Positions 57,201-64,000 of a DNA stretch of 64,000 nucleotides are shown one piece after another. The notes beneath the pieces are model-generated. The model had not been told where the DNA came from. It ran no database searches and was given only the letters and a program-made list of their open reading frames with translations. Origin of the DNA: Aplidium turbinatum (Eukaryota > Chordata > Ascidiacea > Aplousobranchia > Polyclinidae); contig OU964930.1 of NCBI GenBank assembly GCA_918807975.1, positions 16,486,372 to 16,550,371 of the forward strand. The letters run 5' to 3'. The position numbers and the translations under genes were made by a program. The stretch's first letter is position 1. Every line of letters begins with the position of its first letter.

Positions 57201-60200
57201 CAAAGCTGTCCACATCGAAAACAAAATAACGAAATACTGTAATACACAAACTGAAAATGCACAAAGATCACAGAGAGCCACCTTGGATGCCGTCGGTTTA
57301 AAAGCTCACTAAATAGGCTATCTACTGTTACAAATTTACATATAATGAGCGTTGGAAGAATTGAAAGCATTCAGAACGATAAAAATAATCAGATGACATC
57401 ATGTCTGATATAAAGCGATTTGAGGAGTGTATGCAATCGGTTAATAAACGAAAACATGTTTTTTCCTCAATAAAGCATCAAACGTAGTTACATTATTCAT
57501 TACTTGATATTCACGGGCACTGACCTAACGAGGCAAATTGTGCAATATTCTGAAAGAGTCATTGTAAGCAACACGTAATCGTTTCATACTAGAAGATCTA
57601 AACTTGTTCCACAACTGGGATAAGTAAAACGACATACAATAAGAACGAAATAAACTGTTTTTTACAGCGGGTGAGCATTTAGAAAAATTGAGATTTTGCA
57701 TTATTTGCAGCACAGTACTGAGAGCGTACTTGCCTTGAAATATAATTTTCATCTGAGAACTATCAATAAATACACCCAGATATTTTACAGAGTCTGTGAA
57801 CACAATTTCAGATTTACCTAGATGTAGCAGAGGAGCACGTAAAAGATAAAAGTTTTCTGGGGAGAATAACATACCAAATGACTTTTTAGAATTGAAAGTA
57901 ATTTCATGTTCAACAGCATACTTGTGGCAAACATCTAACAAATTTTGTAAGCCACACAAACTAGGCGAGATGCAGCAAATGTCATCAGGAAACATAATAT
58001 GATCTAGACAAGAGTTGCCAACATAGCAACCAACTTTTGTTTTATTGAGATAAGAAAGCTGATCAATATATATATACGGCAAAAAGATAGGGGCTTAACA
58101 CCCCACCTTGTCAGACTCCGCTGGACACAGTAAATGATTGGCACAGGTGACCTTCCCACCTCACTTGCATGGTTTTTTTACTATAAAGGCACAAAGGTCA
58201 CCAGTATTCCAATAAGCGAACAAAATAGATAGGCAGTAGGCACGTTACGTGTGATAAGCGTTTTAAACAATAAATGATGATTGACTTTGTCGAAGGCTTT
58301 TGAAGCATCCAAAAAGACAGAATATACAGGAGTGTCATGACTGATATAAGAGGACACTGGTTGTTTTATTAAAAAACACTCATTTCAGTACTATGACCAG
58401 ACTTAAACCCAAATTGATTGTCACTGGTATTCCAGAAAGGCAATAGATGATTCACATAAAACGTTCAAACAGTTTTGAGATTACTGTGGCTAGAGCAATA
58501 AGTCTATAGTTACCTGAATCTTGAATGTCGCCATTCAAATTCTTTACAATCGGGACTAAGACAGTGTTCAAGCAAGAATTTGGTACAGTGCCATGACTAA
58601 GACACATATATATTTAAAAAGTACACTAATATAAAAACAAATAATCAGCATAAACAATATGTTCAGCTGAAATTTTGTCAGCACCAGCAGCGCGGTTTAT
58701 GGCAGTTTGACAAGCAAGGAACCAATTGTGTCCATGTTGCAACAAAAGTTGTAATATTTATCCCTAGAAGAAATACATGAGTTAACAAATTTATTTGGCA
58801 GTGGCTATTTGACCGGCTCCGGTCTTTGAATCTGAAACACTATTTGACCGGTCATGACGTCACTACATAAGCACTTTTTTCTTTCAAAGCAAAAGACGAT
58901 AAGCGCGTTAAGTTTTAAATTCAACATGTTTTCTTCAACTGAGCCCGTGGCGGATACGTAACGTCTCGGGCTGCCATTTCAGAGGGAATGAGTTCGATAC
59001 TGTCCGGAAACGTTTTTTTTTTTAACTACAAAAGGATACAAACTGATATGAATGAATCAACAAGTGAATAAACAAATTCTTTTCATTTCTTAGCACAAAT
59101 TCTCTGAAAAAATCACACCTTCTAATAGGCTGTAAGATTACGTTTCGCTGAAGTCCGAAGTTAAAAATTAAATCCAGTCTCATTGTCGCACAACAATCAG
59201 TCAAGTTTCAAAGCATCATCTGAACCAACCCTTCAAGACAACTTTCCACTTTCAAAAATTTAGTTAAAAAAAAAAAAAAAAGAACGCTTCCTGATAGAAT
59301 CGAACCCATTCCCTTTAGAATGGCAGTGCGAGACGTTACGTAAGCGCCACGGATTCAGTTGAAATAAACGTGTTGAGTTTAAAACTTAAGGCGCTTATCG
59401 TCTTTTGCTTTGAAAGAGAAAAAGAAAAAAGTGCTTATGTAATGATGTCATGACCGGTCAAATAGTGTTTCAGATTCAAAGACCGGAGCCGGTCAAATAG
59501 CCACTGCCAATTCTTTTTCAGTGTTGGTTTTGCTAGAATTTAGCAAGGAGCTGTAATGATGTTTTCACATCTCAGCAATTGCTTCAGGACGTTGTGCTCC
59601 ACCAACATTTACAGGAAGAGAACTCTTTTTGCAAGTAGACTTTTTTACTTTCTGCCAAAATGACTTATGTGAGCTGTCCAAGTTGAGTGCTGAGGCAAGC
59701 ACATTTGCTCTATGTTGTTCAGAGGCATGATTACAACGGCGAAAGGCTTTTTTAAACTCCTTTCGTTTGCTCTGCATCAACTCATATAGTTAACCATTTC
59801 ACTGTTTCCCATTTTTCACCTACATGATGTAACTTTCTCTGGCAGTAGCATGAGCTTGCTTAACATGATTATTCCAACCAGGAACAGAAAATATGTTACA
59901 TTTCTTCTTTACACCAACAAAGATTTTATCAGAAGCTGCTTTGAGAGCATCAGTTATAATATTATAGAAAGAGTCTATTGAGGCAACATGAGAAGCATCT
60001 GAACAATGAGAATTATTGCATTTAATACTTTCAGTTGGCAAGGAAATTTGTGATAGATATTTTTAAATACAACAATACACATGAACAGCAATTTTTAAGC
60101 ATTGCCTCAACCATAAATTAAAGGTAGCCTACTGTTTGTGAGATACTGTTGTTACACTGCAAATGGCTATAGCCAGATTAGGACAAATAAAAAAGTATCA

Positions 60201-62841
60201 AAATTGTAGCCCTATGAAACTGCAATTTCAATTGAATTGAGATGCTGTTTGATAAAAATAAACTCAACCTATTTGATCAAAACCTGGTAGTAATAGTAAG
60301 TTCACTTTTCTATTTCGGTAATTCTTAATTTGCACATGCTTTAGACCAACAGAGCCCCACACATTCACGTTTTGCAGTAGCCGTACTATACCTAACCAAG
60401 TCACCAGTCACCACAGATTGTATCCTTCCAGCTTACGGTGACGTCACAGCGATGTTGCCGTTTTTATTTTCGCAATAGAATGAGTGTCAGATTCGCCGAT
60501 GTCAACGAAAGTTTGCAAGCGTGTAACTTAGTAGCCTGTTGATATTTTTTACAATTTTCTGGTCAGGGAAGTTTGTTAGTGTAACCTTTTTGATATCTTA
60601 GGTAAATTTCGCAAATTTATTTTTCTGTCAGAGGCACTTTAAGCGCACCCCCCGAGAGCCGAACCAGCGCCTCGTAATCTTGAGCCGGGCGCGTAACCAC
60701 TGAGCTAACGGGGTGGACAATCGGAATCTTTATCGGCAGGCTTGTCACGAGCTGACGTGATTGCTAGTTAAATTTGAGTAGTATTAACGTAAAAAAAACA
60801 CAGTGTTAATTTTTTCAGGCAGCAAATTAGTTGTGTTTTTACATTGATTTAACGTCTGTAGACGACTGATTTGCTGCCCGGGTTGTAGAAAACCGAAGCA
60901 ACATTTTTAGCGTTCACGGTTTGATGTAGGCCTATATTTTGTATTTAGATGTCACAGTCTCACCCATCTTTGCTTGTGCTTTTGTGAGCATGTCACCGAC
61001 GCAGGGATTGAGTTACTTGGGAGCATGCCATCACTGTTGCATCTTGATTTATCCGGAACTAACATTAAAGATCAGGTACCTACTGAAATCACTTTCTTCT
61101 TTAGTGATACTATCTAGTCGTTTTACCTAATCCTATTCTATCTTATCACAGTGTGAAGCTTTTTATCTGGCCAGAGAGTAAAGCTGGTTCGAATGACAAT
61201 ATTTGCAACAGTGTAAAGAACCAATGAAGGGTGACTTGTTTTGCCTCACCATTAACATTTTTTGCTTTGACCTCGCTATCTTTTGTTTTACAGGGCCTCG
61301 CTTCTTTAGGTGTCAATCCCAAACTCAGATCGATTGTTTTATCAGAATGTTCTGGAATCACAGACCTTGGCTTGCAAAAGTTTTGTCAGCAAGTGAAAGA
61401 GCTCGATGCGTTAGACGTGTCGCACTGCATGGCGCTCAGTGATGCTGCTATCAAAAATCTCGCTTTCTGCTGTCGAATGTTGACAAGCCTGAACGTATCT
61501 GGATGTCCAAAAGTGAGTTGCGTTAAAAACTAATAGACCCACTGGTAACCCAGACAGCATATCTGTCAATTCTGCATTGATTCAACGTTTGCAGACGTTA
61601 AATCAATGTAAAAATGACAGATTTCGAATATCAAGTTTTGACCCAATCTGTGGTTGACAGCTTACAGATTTGAGCATCCAGTACCTCTCGGGAGTGTGCC
61701 ATTACATCCACATCCTTAACCTGTCCGGTTGCATCCACATCAGTGACAGAGCAATCAAGTATCTCCGAAAAGGATGCAAACAACTGCGAGTTCTTGTCGT
61801 CTTGTATTGCCGCAGTATCACCAAGTAAGGTTGAGCGGTATGCTTCTTAATTGAATGCGGTCGACTGTAAAAAAATGTAGCATGGTTCGTGCAATATTAC
61901 CAGGGATTCTCCCCGATAACTCAGTTGGTTGAGTATTCGATTTTGTGTATCATGCGGAGCTAGTTCAAATCTGGGAGTGTGCGCTTGAGAAACACATTTC
62001 AAGGACTATCTCCATTCAGCCGCATCTAGTCGATGGAATAATCAAGACAACAATCGAAAAGTTCACCCTGCCAATCTCTGTAACCGGCCCTGCGTTTGTG
62101 GTTCAGAGCCTATACAAGCATGCTGCGAGGATCAAGCACAAAGAAACAAGTCTTCAGAACTGAAGTCAATTGCAGATACACGTGTCACTCGGGTCGTATA
62201 CTTGCAAGTGTTTTTATTCAATTGTTTCAGTGTTCAGTGTTTTTTTATCATGAGAAGCTTCAGTGTGATAAAAAAAAATTAGCATTTGATCAAGCAATTG
62301 TGCAAACACAATTCATTAGTTCAAAAAATGGACATCAGTTCAGTTGTTTTTTATTTCTGACCATCACAGCAAAAACAATACACGTCAACATAGCAAAGGT
62401 CGAGAAAAGGGTTGATTCAGAATATTCTCTATATGTAGATTCAATAGTTTTCATTGGGGTTTTGACTTTATCAACTTCCTAAAATTCAGGTTGCAAAACG
62501 ACAAAAGCACTGAACATTTGAAGGAACATTTTAGGCAGATGTAGAACCCAAGTAGCCTATACATTTATCTGCAATCGACTTCATCCTTCGTTATGAAATC
62601 TTGTGCATGGTGTCTTGGCCATATATTTTCGTAGGCCACGCAGTAGGCTTAAATCAAGCTTTGCCTAGTTCGTTCAACTAGTACAATGTTTAGATCAACG
62701 GCGCAAAAAATTGCGGCAAGAGTTGAACAGATGGAATACAACGTGGACCCGGTACCGGAATGGTTTAACTACAACGATGCCGAGTCAAAGCGAACTGTAT
62801 CAGCAACTCAGAAAAATATCATCAGCTACGAAGTGGATTGA
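42275..62841 (+). CDS. FBXL13: F-box/LRR protein 13, dynein regulatory complex subunit 6
   Basis: Sixteen coding exons: 42275-42349, 42809-42912, 43408-43501, 44098-44240, 45367-45446, 45766-45946, 46207-46368, 46965-47127, 47386-47543, 47647-47818, 50160-50347, 51212-51427, 60949-61075, 61294-61512, 61661-61824, 62682-62841. All phases agree, giving 801 codons (human about 735). DRC6 belongs to the nexin-dynein regulatory complex of motile cilia; human FBXL13 is also an SCF adaptor at centrosomes. Residues 10-50 hold a DPY30/RIIa-like motif (YLRVHQLPDVYECLITGLIV, CPEDPL). Residues 92-190 have three F-x-x-W repeats. The F-box (ISLLPRKCAIQIFSNLDLMD) is at about 226-279. About fifteen leucine-rich repeats follow, such as TYLDLSGCLQITAQGFSYIA. 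The tail VEQMEYNVDPVPEWFNYND matches the family. The exon 4 donor (GTTTGA) is weak but keeps phase. The start has a good context (TACCATGG). Intron 12 is 9.5 kb and full of transposons. Confidence 0.95.
43340..43385. repeat. Perfect 20-bp stem hairpin in FBXL13 intron 2
   Basis: AAACTAATTGCTCATACGAA (43340-43359) and its exact complement (43366-43385) are separated by six bases, ACCAAC. The hairpin ends 22 bp before exon 3, covering the normal branch-point region. Confidence 0.9.
43502..46206 (+). other. FBXL13 introns 3-6
   Basis: AT-rich introns between short exons with no embedded gene. A possible 83-bp element at 45606-45688 has GGGCGGATTTATGCAG and a loosely inverted GGGGTGGATCCAG end, but no duplication. 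Confidence 0.5.
46467..46770 (+). mobile_element. SINE family 2 copy in FBXL13 intron 7
   Basis: CCCCGATAGCTCAGTTGGTT head, full body with GACTGCTCTC and GTAACCGGCCCTGCGTCA, and AGTCCGAGGATAAAGATTC near the end. It is more diverged than the 15241 and 41503 copies. Confidence 0.85.
47956..48933 (-). mobile_element. hAT element copy 1 of an inverted pair, FBXL13 intron 10
   Basis: The ends read CAGTGCTTCCCAACC (left) and, complemented, CAGTGGTTCCCAACCGGGGT (right). TCTAGCC lies on both sides (47949-47955, 48934-48940). The minus strand at 48285-48497 encodes LKEEDELIDIRNDGNFKLMH, then PLDEFWIKIQNEYPCVGKKA, the C-terminal helical part of a SCAND3/FAM200-type hAT transposase. A run of 18 C sits at 48545-48562. 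It is an internally deleted, nonautonomous copy. It is almost identical to 48993-49975 in the opposite orientation. Confidence 0.87.
48993..49975 (+). mobile_element. hAT element copy 2 of an inverted pair, FBXL13 intron 10
   Basis: The ends match copy 1, and a perfect 8-bp duplication ATATAGAT flanks it (48985-48992, 49976-49983). A run of 21 G lies at 49367-49387. The same transposase tail is present on the plus strand, frame-damaged (VLNLKEEDELIDIRNDGNF). It lies 59 bp from copy 1. Few differences separate the copies, so both are recent or homogenised. Confidence 0.92.
51683..51895 (-). mobile_element. SINE family 2, headless copy in FBXL13 intron 12
   Basis: Complement of the family body from AATCTTTATCCTCGGACTGA to GAATGGAGAGCAGTCC. 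The tRNA-like head is lost. A separate tRNA-like scrap (GTAGCTCGACTGGTTAGG) follows at about 51970. Confidence 0.8.
52334..52348. repeat. (TC)n microsatellite, short
   Basis: About seven TC units. Confidence 0.8.
52694..52698. repeat. 5-bp target duplication, left
   Basis: GAAAC, repeated at 57138-57142 directly after the 3' LTR. Confidence 0.9.
52699..52830 (+). repeat. 5' LTR, 132 bp
   Basis: Begins TGTAGTGTAATGCTAAC and ends ATAATACAACA, the usual TG...CA borders. I see no difference from the 3' LTR. The length is short for the superfamily. Confidence 0.95.
52831..52844 (+). promoter_or_regulatory. Primer-binding site, tRNA-Leu type
   Basis: TGGTGGCAGCG directly follows the LTR. It complements CGCTGCCA plus CCA, the 3' end of leucine tRNAs of the GGTAGCG acceptor class (from memory of animal tRNA-Leu). 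Confidence 0.75.
52892..56713 (+). pseudogene. Gag-Pol coding region of the Ty3/Gypsy element (fossil)
   Basis: Visible parts: zinc knuckles CMKCGRSPHYNGETC and CFQCKKIGHFARHC, protease motif DTGAEVTII, reverse-transcriptase motif MDDILVFG, RNase H start DASSFGLGAVLLQ, and the integrase segments noted for the element. Gag and Pol appear fused in one frame, as in several Mag-like elements. About one break is present overall. Parts are listed only to identify the element. Confidence 0.9.
56999..57005 (+). promoter_or_regulatory. Polypurine tract
   Basis: GGGGAGA immediately precedes the 3' LTR, the expected position of the plus-strand primer. It is short. Confidence 0.7.
57006..57137 (+). repeat. 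3' LTR, 132 bp
   Basis: Reads identical to the 5' LTR over its length and is followed by the GAAAC duplication at 57138-57142. Confidence 0.95.
57160..60060 (-). mobile_element. CR1-like LINE, degenerate, interrupted by a foldback element
   Basis: Minus-strand blocks in order. 60041-59565: endonuclease-to-polymerase linker (VPGWNNHVKQAHATARESYI, then DSSHKSFWQKVKKSTCKKSS). 58799-59508: the inserted foldback element. About 58700-58440: reverse transcriptase start (AINRAAGADKISAEHI, then IVKNLNGDIQDSGNYR). 58082-57525: the catalytic-motif region (LDHIMFPDDICCISPSLCGL) and thumb (KSFGMLFSPENF, KYLGVFIDSSQM). Frame changes and stops are frequent and the endonuclease is absent. A fragment of the same family lies at 30636-30798. 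In many LINEs the catalytic motif is FADD; here it reads FPDD. Confidence 0.85.
58799..59508. mobile_element. Foldback element, 710 bp, inside the LINE
   Basis: The inverted arms are about 240 bp each and start GGCAGTGGCTATTTGACCGG then CTCCGGTCTTTGAATC. Each arm contains a tRNA-like block (GTGGCGSNTACGTAACGTCT, then GGGAATGGGTTCGATTCTAT on the better copy), with a B-box-like GGTTCGATTC. A/T homopolymers sit at the inner ends of the arms (59010-59021, 59266-59281). No clear target duplication was found; ATT occurs beside both ends. No transposase. Class unassigned. Confidence 0.8.
60648..60718 (-). mobile_element. SINE family 2, head-only fragment (tRNA-like)
   Basis: The complement reads CACCCCGTTAGCTCAGTGGT then GGTTCGGCTCTCGGGGGGTG. 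The A box is perfect and the outer CACCCC/GGGGTG ends pair, but the anticodon arm is oversized and does not fold as a tRNA, so it is not called a tRNA gene. Confidence 0.6.
60818..60878. repeat. Palindromic hairpin in FBXL13 intron 12
   Basis: GGCAGCAAATTAGTTGT pairs with ACGACTGATTTGCTGCC (15 of 17 positions). The loop holds ACATTGATTTAACGTCTGTA, shared with the hairpin at 61562-61621. Confidence 0.75.
61562..61621. repeat. 60-bp near-perfect palindrome in FBXL13 intron 14
   Basis: The first 30 bases (TCTGTCAATTCTGCATTGAT...) pair with the last 30 at 25 of 30 positions. The centre is ACGTTTGCAGACGT. It lies about 40 bp before exon 15. Confidence 0.85.
61909..62160 (+). mobile_element. SINE family 2 copy in FBXL13 intron 15
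   Basis: CCCCGATAACTCAGTTGGTT head, GACTATCTCCATTCAGCCGC and TGTAACCGGCCCTGCG in the body. It is diverged and shortened relative to 15241. Confidence 0.8.
62161..62681 (+). other. FBXL13 intron 15, remainder
   Basis: No supported feature. Confidence 0.4.
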
Positions 62842-63089
62842 AAGCTAAGAAACCCTACTCTCAAATAGTTTACCATGTGATACCTGCATGCGAACATTTT
62901 CAATTTATGCAACGCATCTACTCTACCAGTCACAATTTTATTTTTATATTTATACAAAGACCACAGTTGCACTTTATGACTCAGCACTTTTATTGACCGC
63001 AAAATTGTGATGTAAAAGCGCGCAAGAATTTTGCTTTTGAAAAAAACGTAGTTTAAGATGTAAAGTGCAGTAATTTAAGTTGAAGGAAC
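62842..63089. other. Tail-to-tail gap between FBXL13 and YARS2
   Basis: 248 bp separate the two stop codons. Both 3' UTRs must lie here or overlap. No AATAAA on the plus strand in this gap is obvious, so FBXL13 may use a variant signal or read into YARS2. Confidence 0.5.
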
Positions 63090-63981
63090 TTAGGACACCG
63101 AATTGTCTACAGCTAAATTGCGTTTGTTCGATGAAAGTTTCCATCGGATGATATGATGACGTTTCTTCCCGACTGAGAGTAAAGTTAAATTATTCTTCAA
63201 GATGTGGACGCTTGGCTGTAAAGCGTCTTTTGGTGCATTGACAACTTGTCCGTTGATTCGCACCCCGCCAGATTTTATTAAGTCTTCTCCCACGAAACCT
63301 TTTGGAATCACCTTGAAAGCAAATAAAATAACTATGTAAAGCAGTCTGTGACTCACAAACGGCAAAAATGATCTGCAATAATTAATATATTATGGCATAT
63401 TATAATATGATGTCCTCTTAATTTTTTTTTTGCTCCAGCGTGCTTAATTTGTCGTATTTCTTCGGACATGATTTTAGTTTGATACATGCACGCGCGTGAT
63501 TATAAAAGTCATTGTTCTGCTGTAAAAACTGTTAACAAGGTATCAGTAACATTGTCAATCACATGAGATATACACTACATACCAACGCCCCTTAAAACCG
63601 AGATTGGCTGTTAAAAAATAAGATCGAAGGAATGGAGAGCTGTAATCACGTACAGTGTGACTGGAATACTGTCCGTTTGAAATTGAACCTTCAGTGATCC
63701 GGAAGACAAACTATCGAACTATTTTTGAGGCATCACCTGGACCTACACTTTACGCCAAATTCGGGTGAGTAAATGATACGAGTAATCATACTTTTAATTG
63801 ATCCACTTCGCAATAATTTTATCTACTCACTCCAGCTGTGTCGGCGGCAAGGTCGTAGATGGTCATGCTTGGGTTGAACACTTCGTCAATGATGCGCATA
63901 CCTGCGAGAGTGGACGATATATCTTCATCTGACAAGGCTTCCAAGTCTTCAATTTTACCATTGTATAAAACACGGGAGCAT
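63090..63981 (-). CDS. YARS2: Mitochondrial tyrosyl-tRNA synthetase, C-terminal exons (partial)
   Basis: Two exons in transcript order: 63981-63831 and 63311-63090; the gene continues beyond the right edge. The first reads CSRVLYNGKIEDLEALSDED then FNPSMTIYDLAADTAG, matching the linker after the catalytic domain of human YARS2 (LYHSSIDALEVMSDQE). The second reads VIPKGFVGEDLIKSGGVRIN then GQVVNAPKD and PSVHILKNNLTLLSVGKKRH, ending HIIRWKL plus a short basic tail. This is the S4-like RNA-binding domain that contacts the variable region of mitochondrial tRNA-Tyr. The enzyme charges mitochondrial tRNA-Tyr in the matrix. Splice sites are GTGAGT and TTTCAAG, phase 0. The active-site motifs (HIGH, KMSKS) lie outside the window, so catalytic status cannot be judged. 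The bacterial-type tail makes cytosolic YARS1 unlikely. Confidence 0.9.
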
Positions 63982-64000
63982 CTACAAATATTTAAAATGG

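Noticed and set aside
60648-60718. Possible tRNA gene
   Set aside because: A and B boxes and acceptor ends are present, but the anticodon arm is too long to fold; it matches the head of a SINE family.
1-64000. CRISPR array, rRNA genes or prokaryotic operons
   Set aside because: No regularly spaced repeats or rRNA motifs; the intron-exon structure is eukaryotic throughout.

Overview
The window is animal nuclear DNA. Four conserved genes are split into short exons with GT-AG introns, and almost everything between and inside them is transposable-element debris: hAT elements and their MITEs, CR1/RTE-like LINEs, tRNA-derived SINEs, one Ty3/Gypsy LTR element and foldback elements. The DNA is AT-rich, and the self-complementary octamers TAGGCCTA and TACCGGTA recur throughout. 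I infer an invertebrate deuterostome (a tunicate is possible), but nothing here fixes the species.

Layout. 0-16 kb: no host gene; a repeat field with a three-deep nest of hAT elements (5.0-8.3 kb), two sister hAT MITEs with perfect target duplications (3.6 and 7.0 kb), further hAT elements at 8.4-9.8, 11.1-12.3 and 12.75-12.97 kb, LINE fragments and SINEs. 16.3-22.6 kb: RXYLT1/TMEM5 (+), five coding exons, 414 codons, the ribitol xylosyltransferase of alpha-dystroglycan glycosylation; introns 2 and 4 hold four MITE or foldback elements. 24-30.8 kb: a graveyard of LINE, hAT and pogo-type coding remnants. 31.4-33.7 kb: HDDC3/MESH1 (-), four coding exons, 177 aa, with all expected HD-domain catalytic residues. 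34-42 kb: intergenic, with a LINE 3' end, SINEs, a 29-bp minisatellite and a short element holding telomere-like repeats.

42.3-62.8 kb: FBXL13 (+), sixteen coding exons, 801 codons, an F-box/leucine-rich-repeat protein known as DRC6 of the ciliary nexin-dynein regulatory complex. Its introns hold an inverted pair of ~980-bp hAT copies (48-50 kb) and, in the 9.5-kb intron 12, a nearly whole Ty3/Gypsy element with identical LTRs (52.7-57.1 kb) beside a CR1-like LINE (57.2-60.1 kb) that is itself split by a foldback element. 63.1-64 kb: the last two exons of YARS2 (-), mitochondrial tyrosyl-tRNA synthetase, running off the right edge and tail-to-tail with FBXL13.

The host genes act in unrelated processes (Golgi glycosylation, nucleotide hydrolysis, cilia/centrosome, mitochondrial translation), and nothing suggests an operon. 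Exon models were built by hand from splice sites, reading phase and remembered family sequences; every junction keeps frame. The most notable signals are the nested hAT elements with exact target duplications, the inverted hAT pair that should make a long hairpin in FBXL13 pre-mRNA, the F-x-x-W repeats in the FBXL13 N-terminus, and foldback elements of unassigned class.
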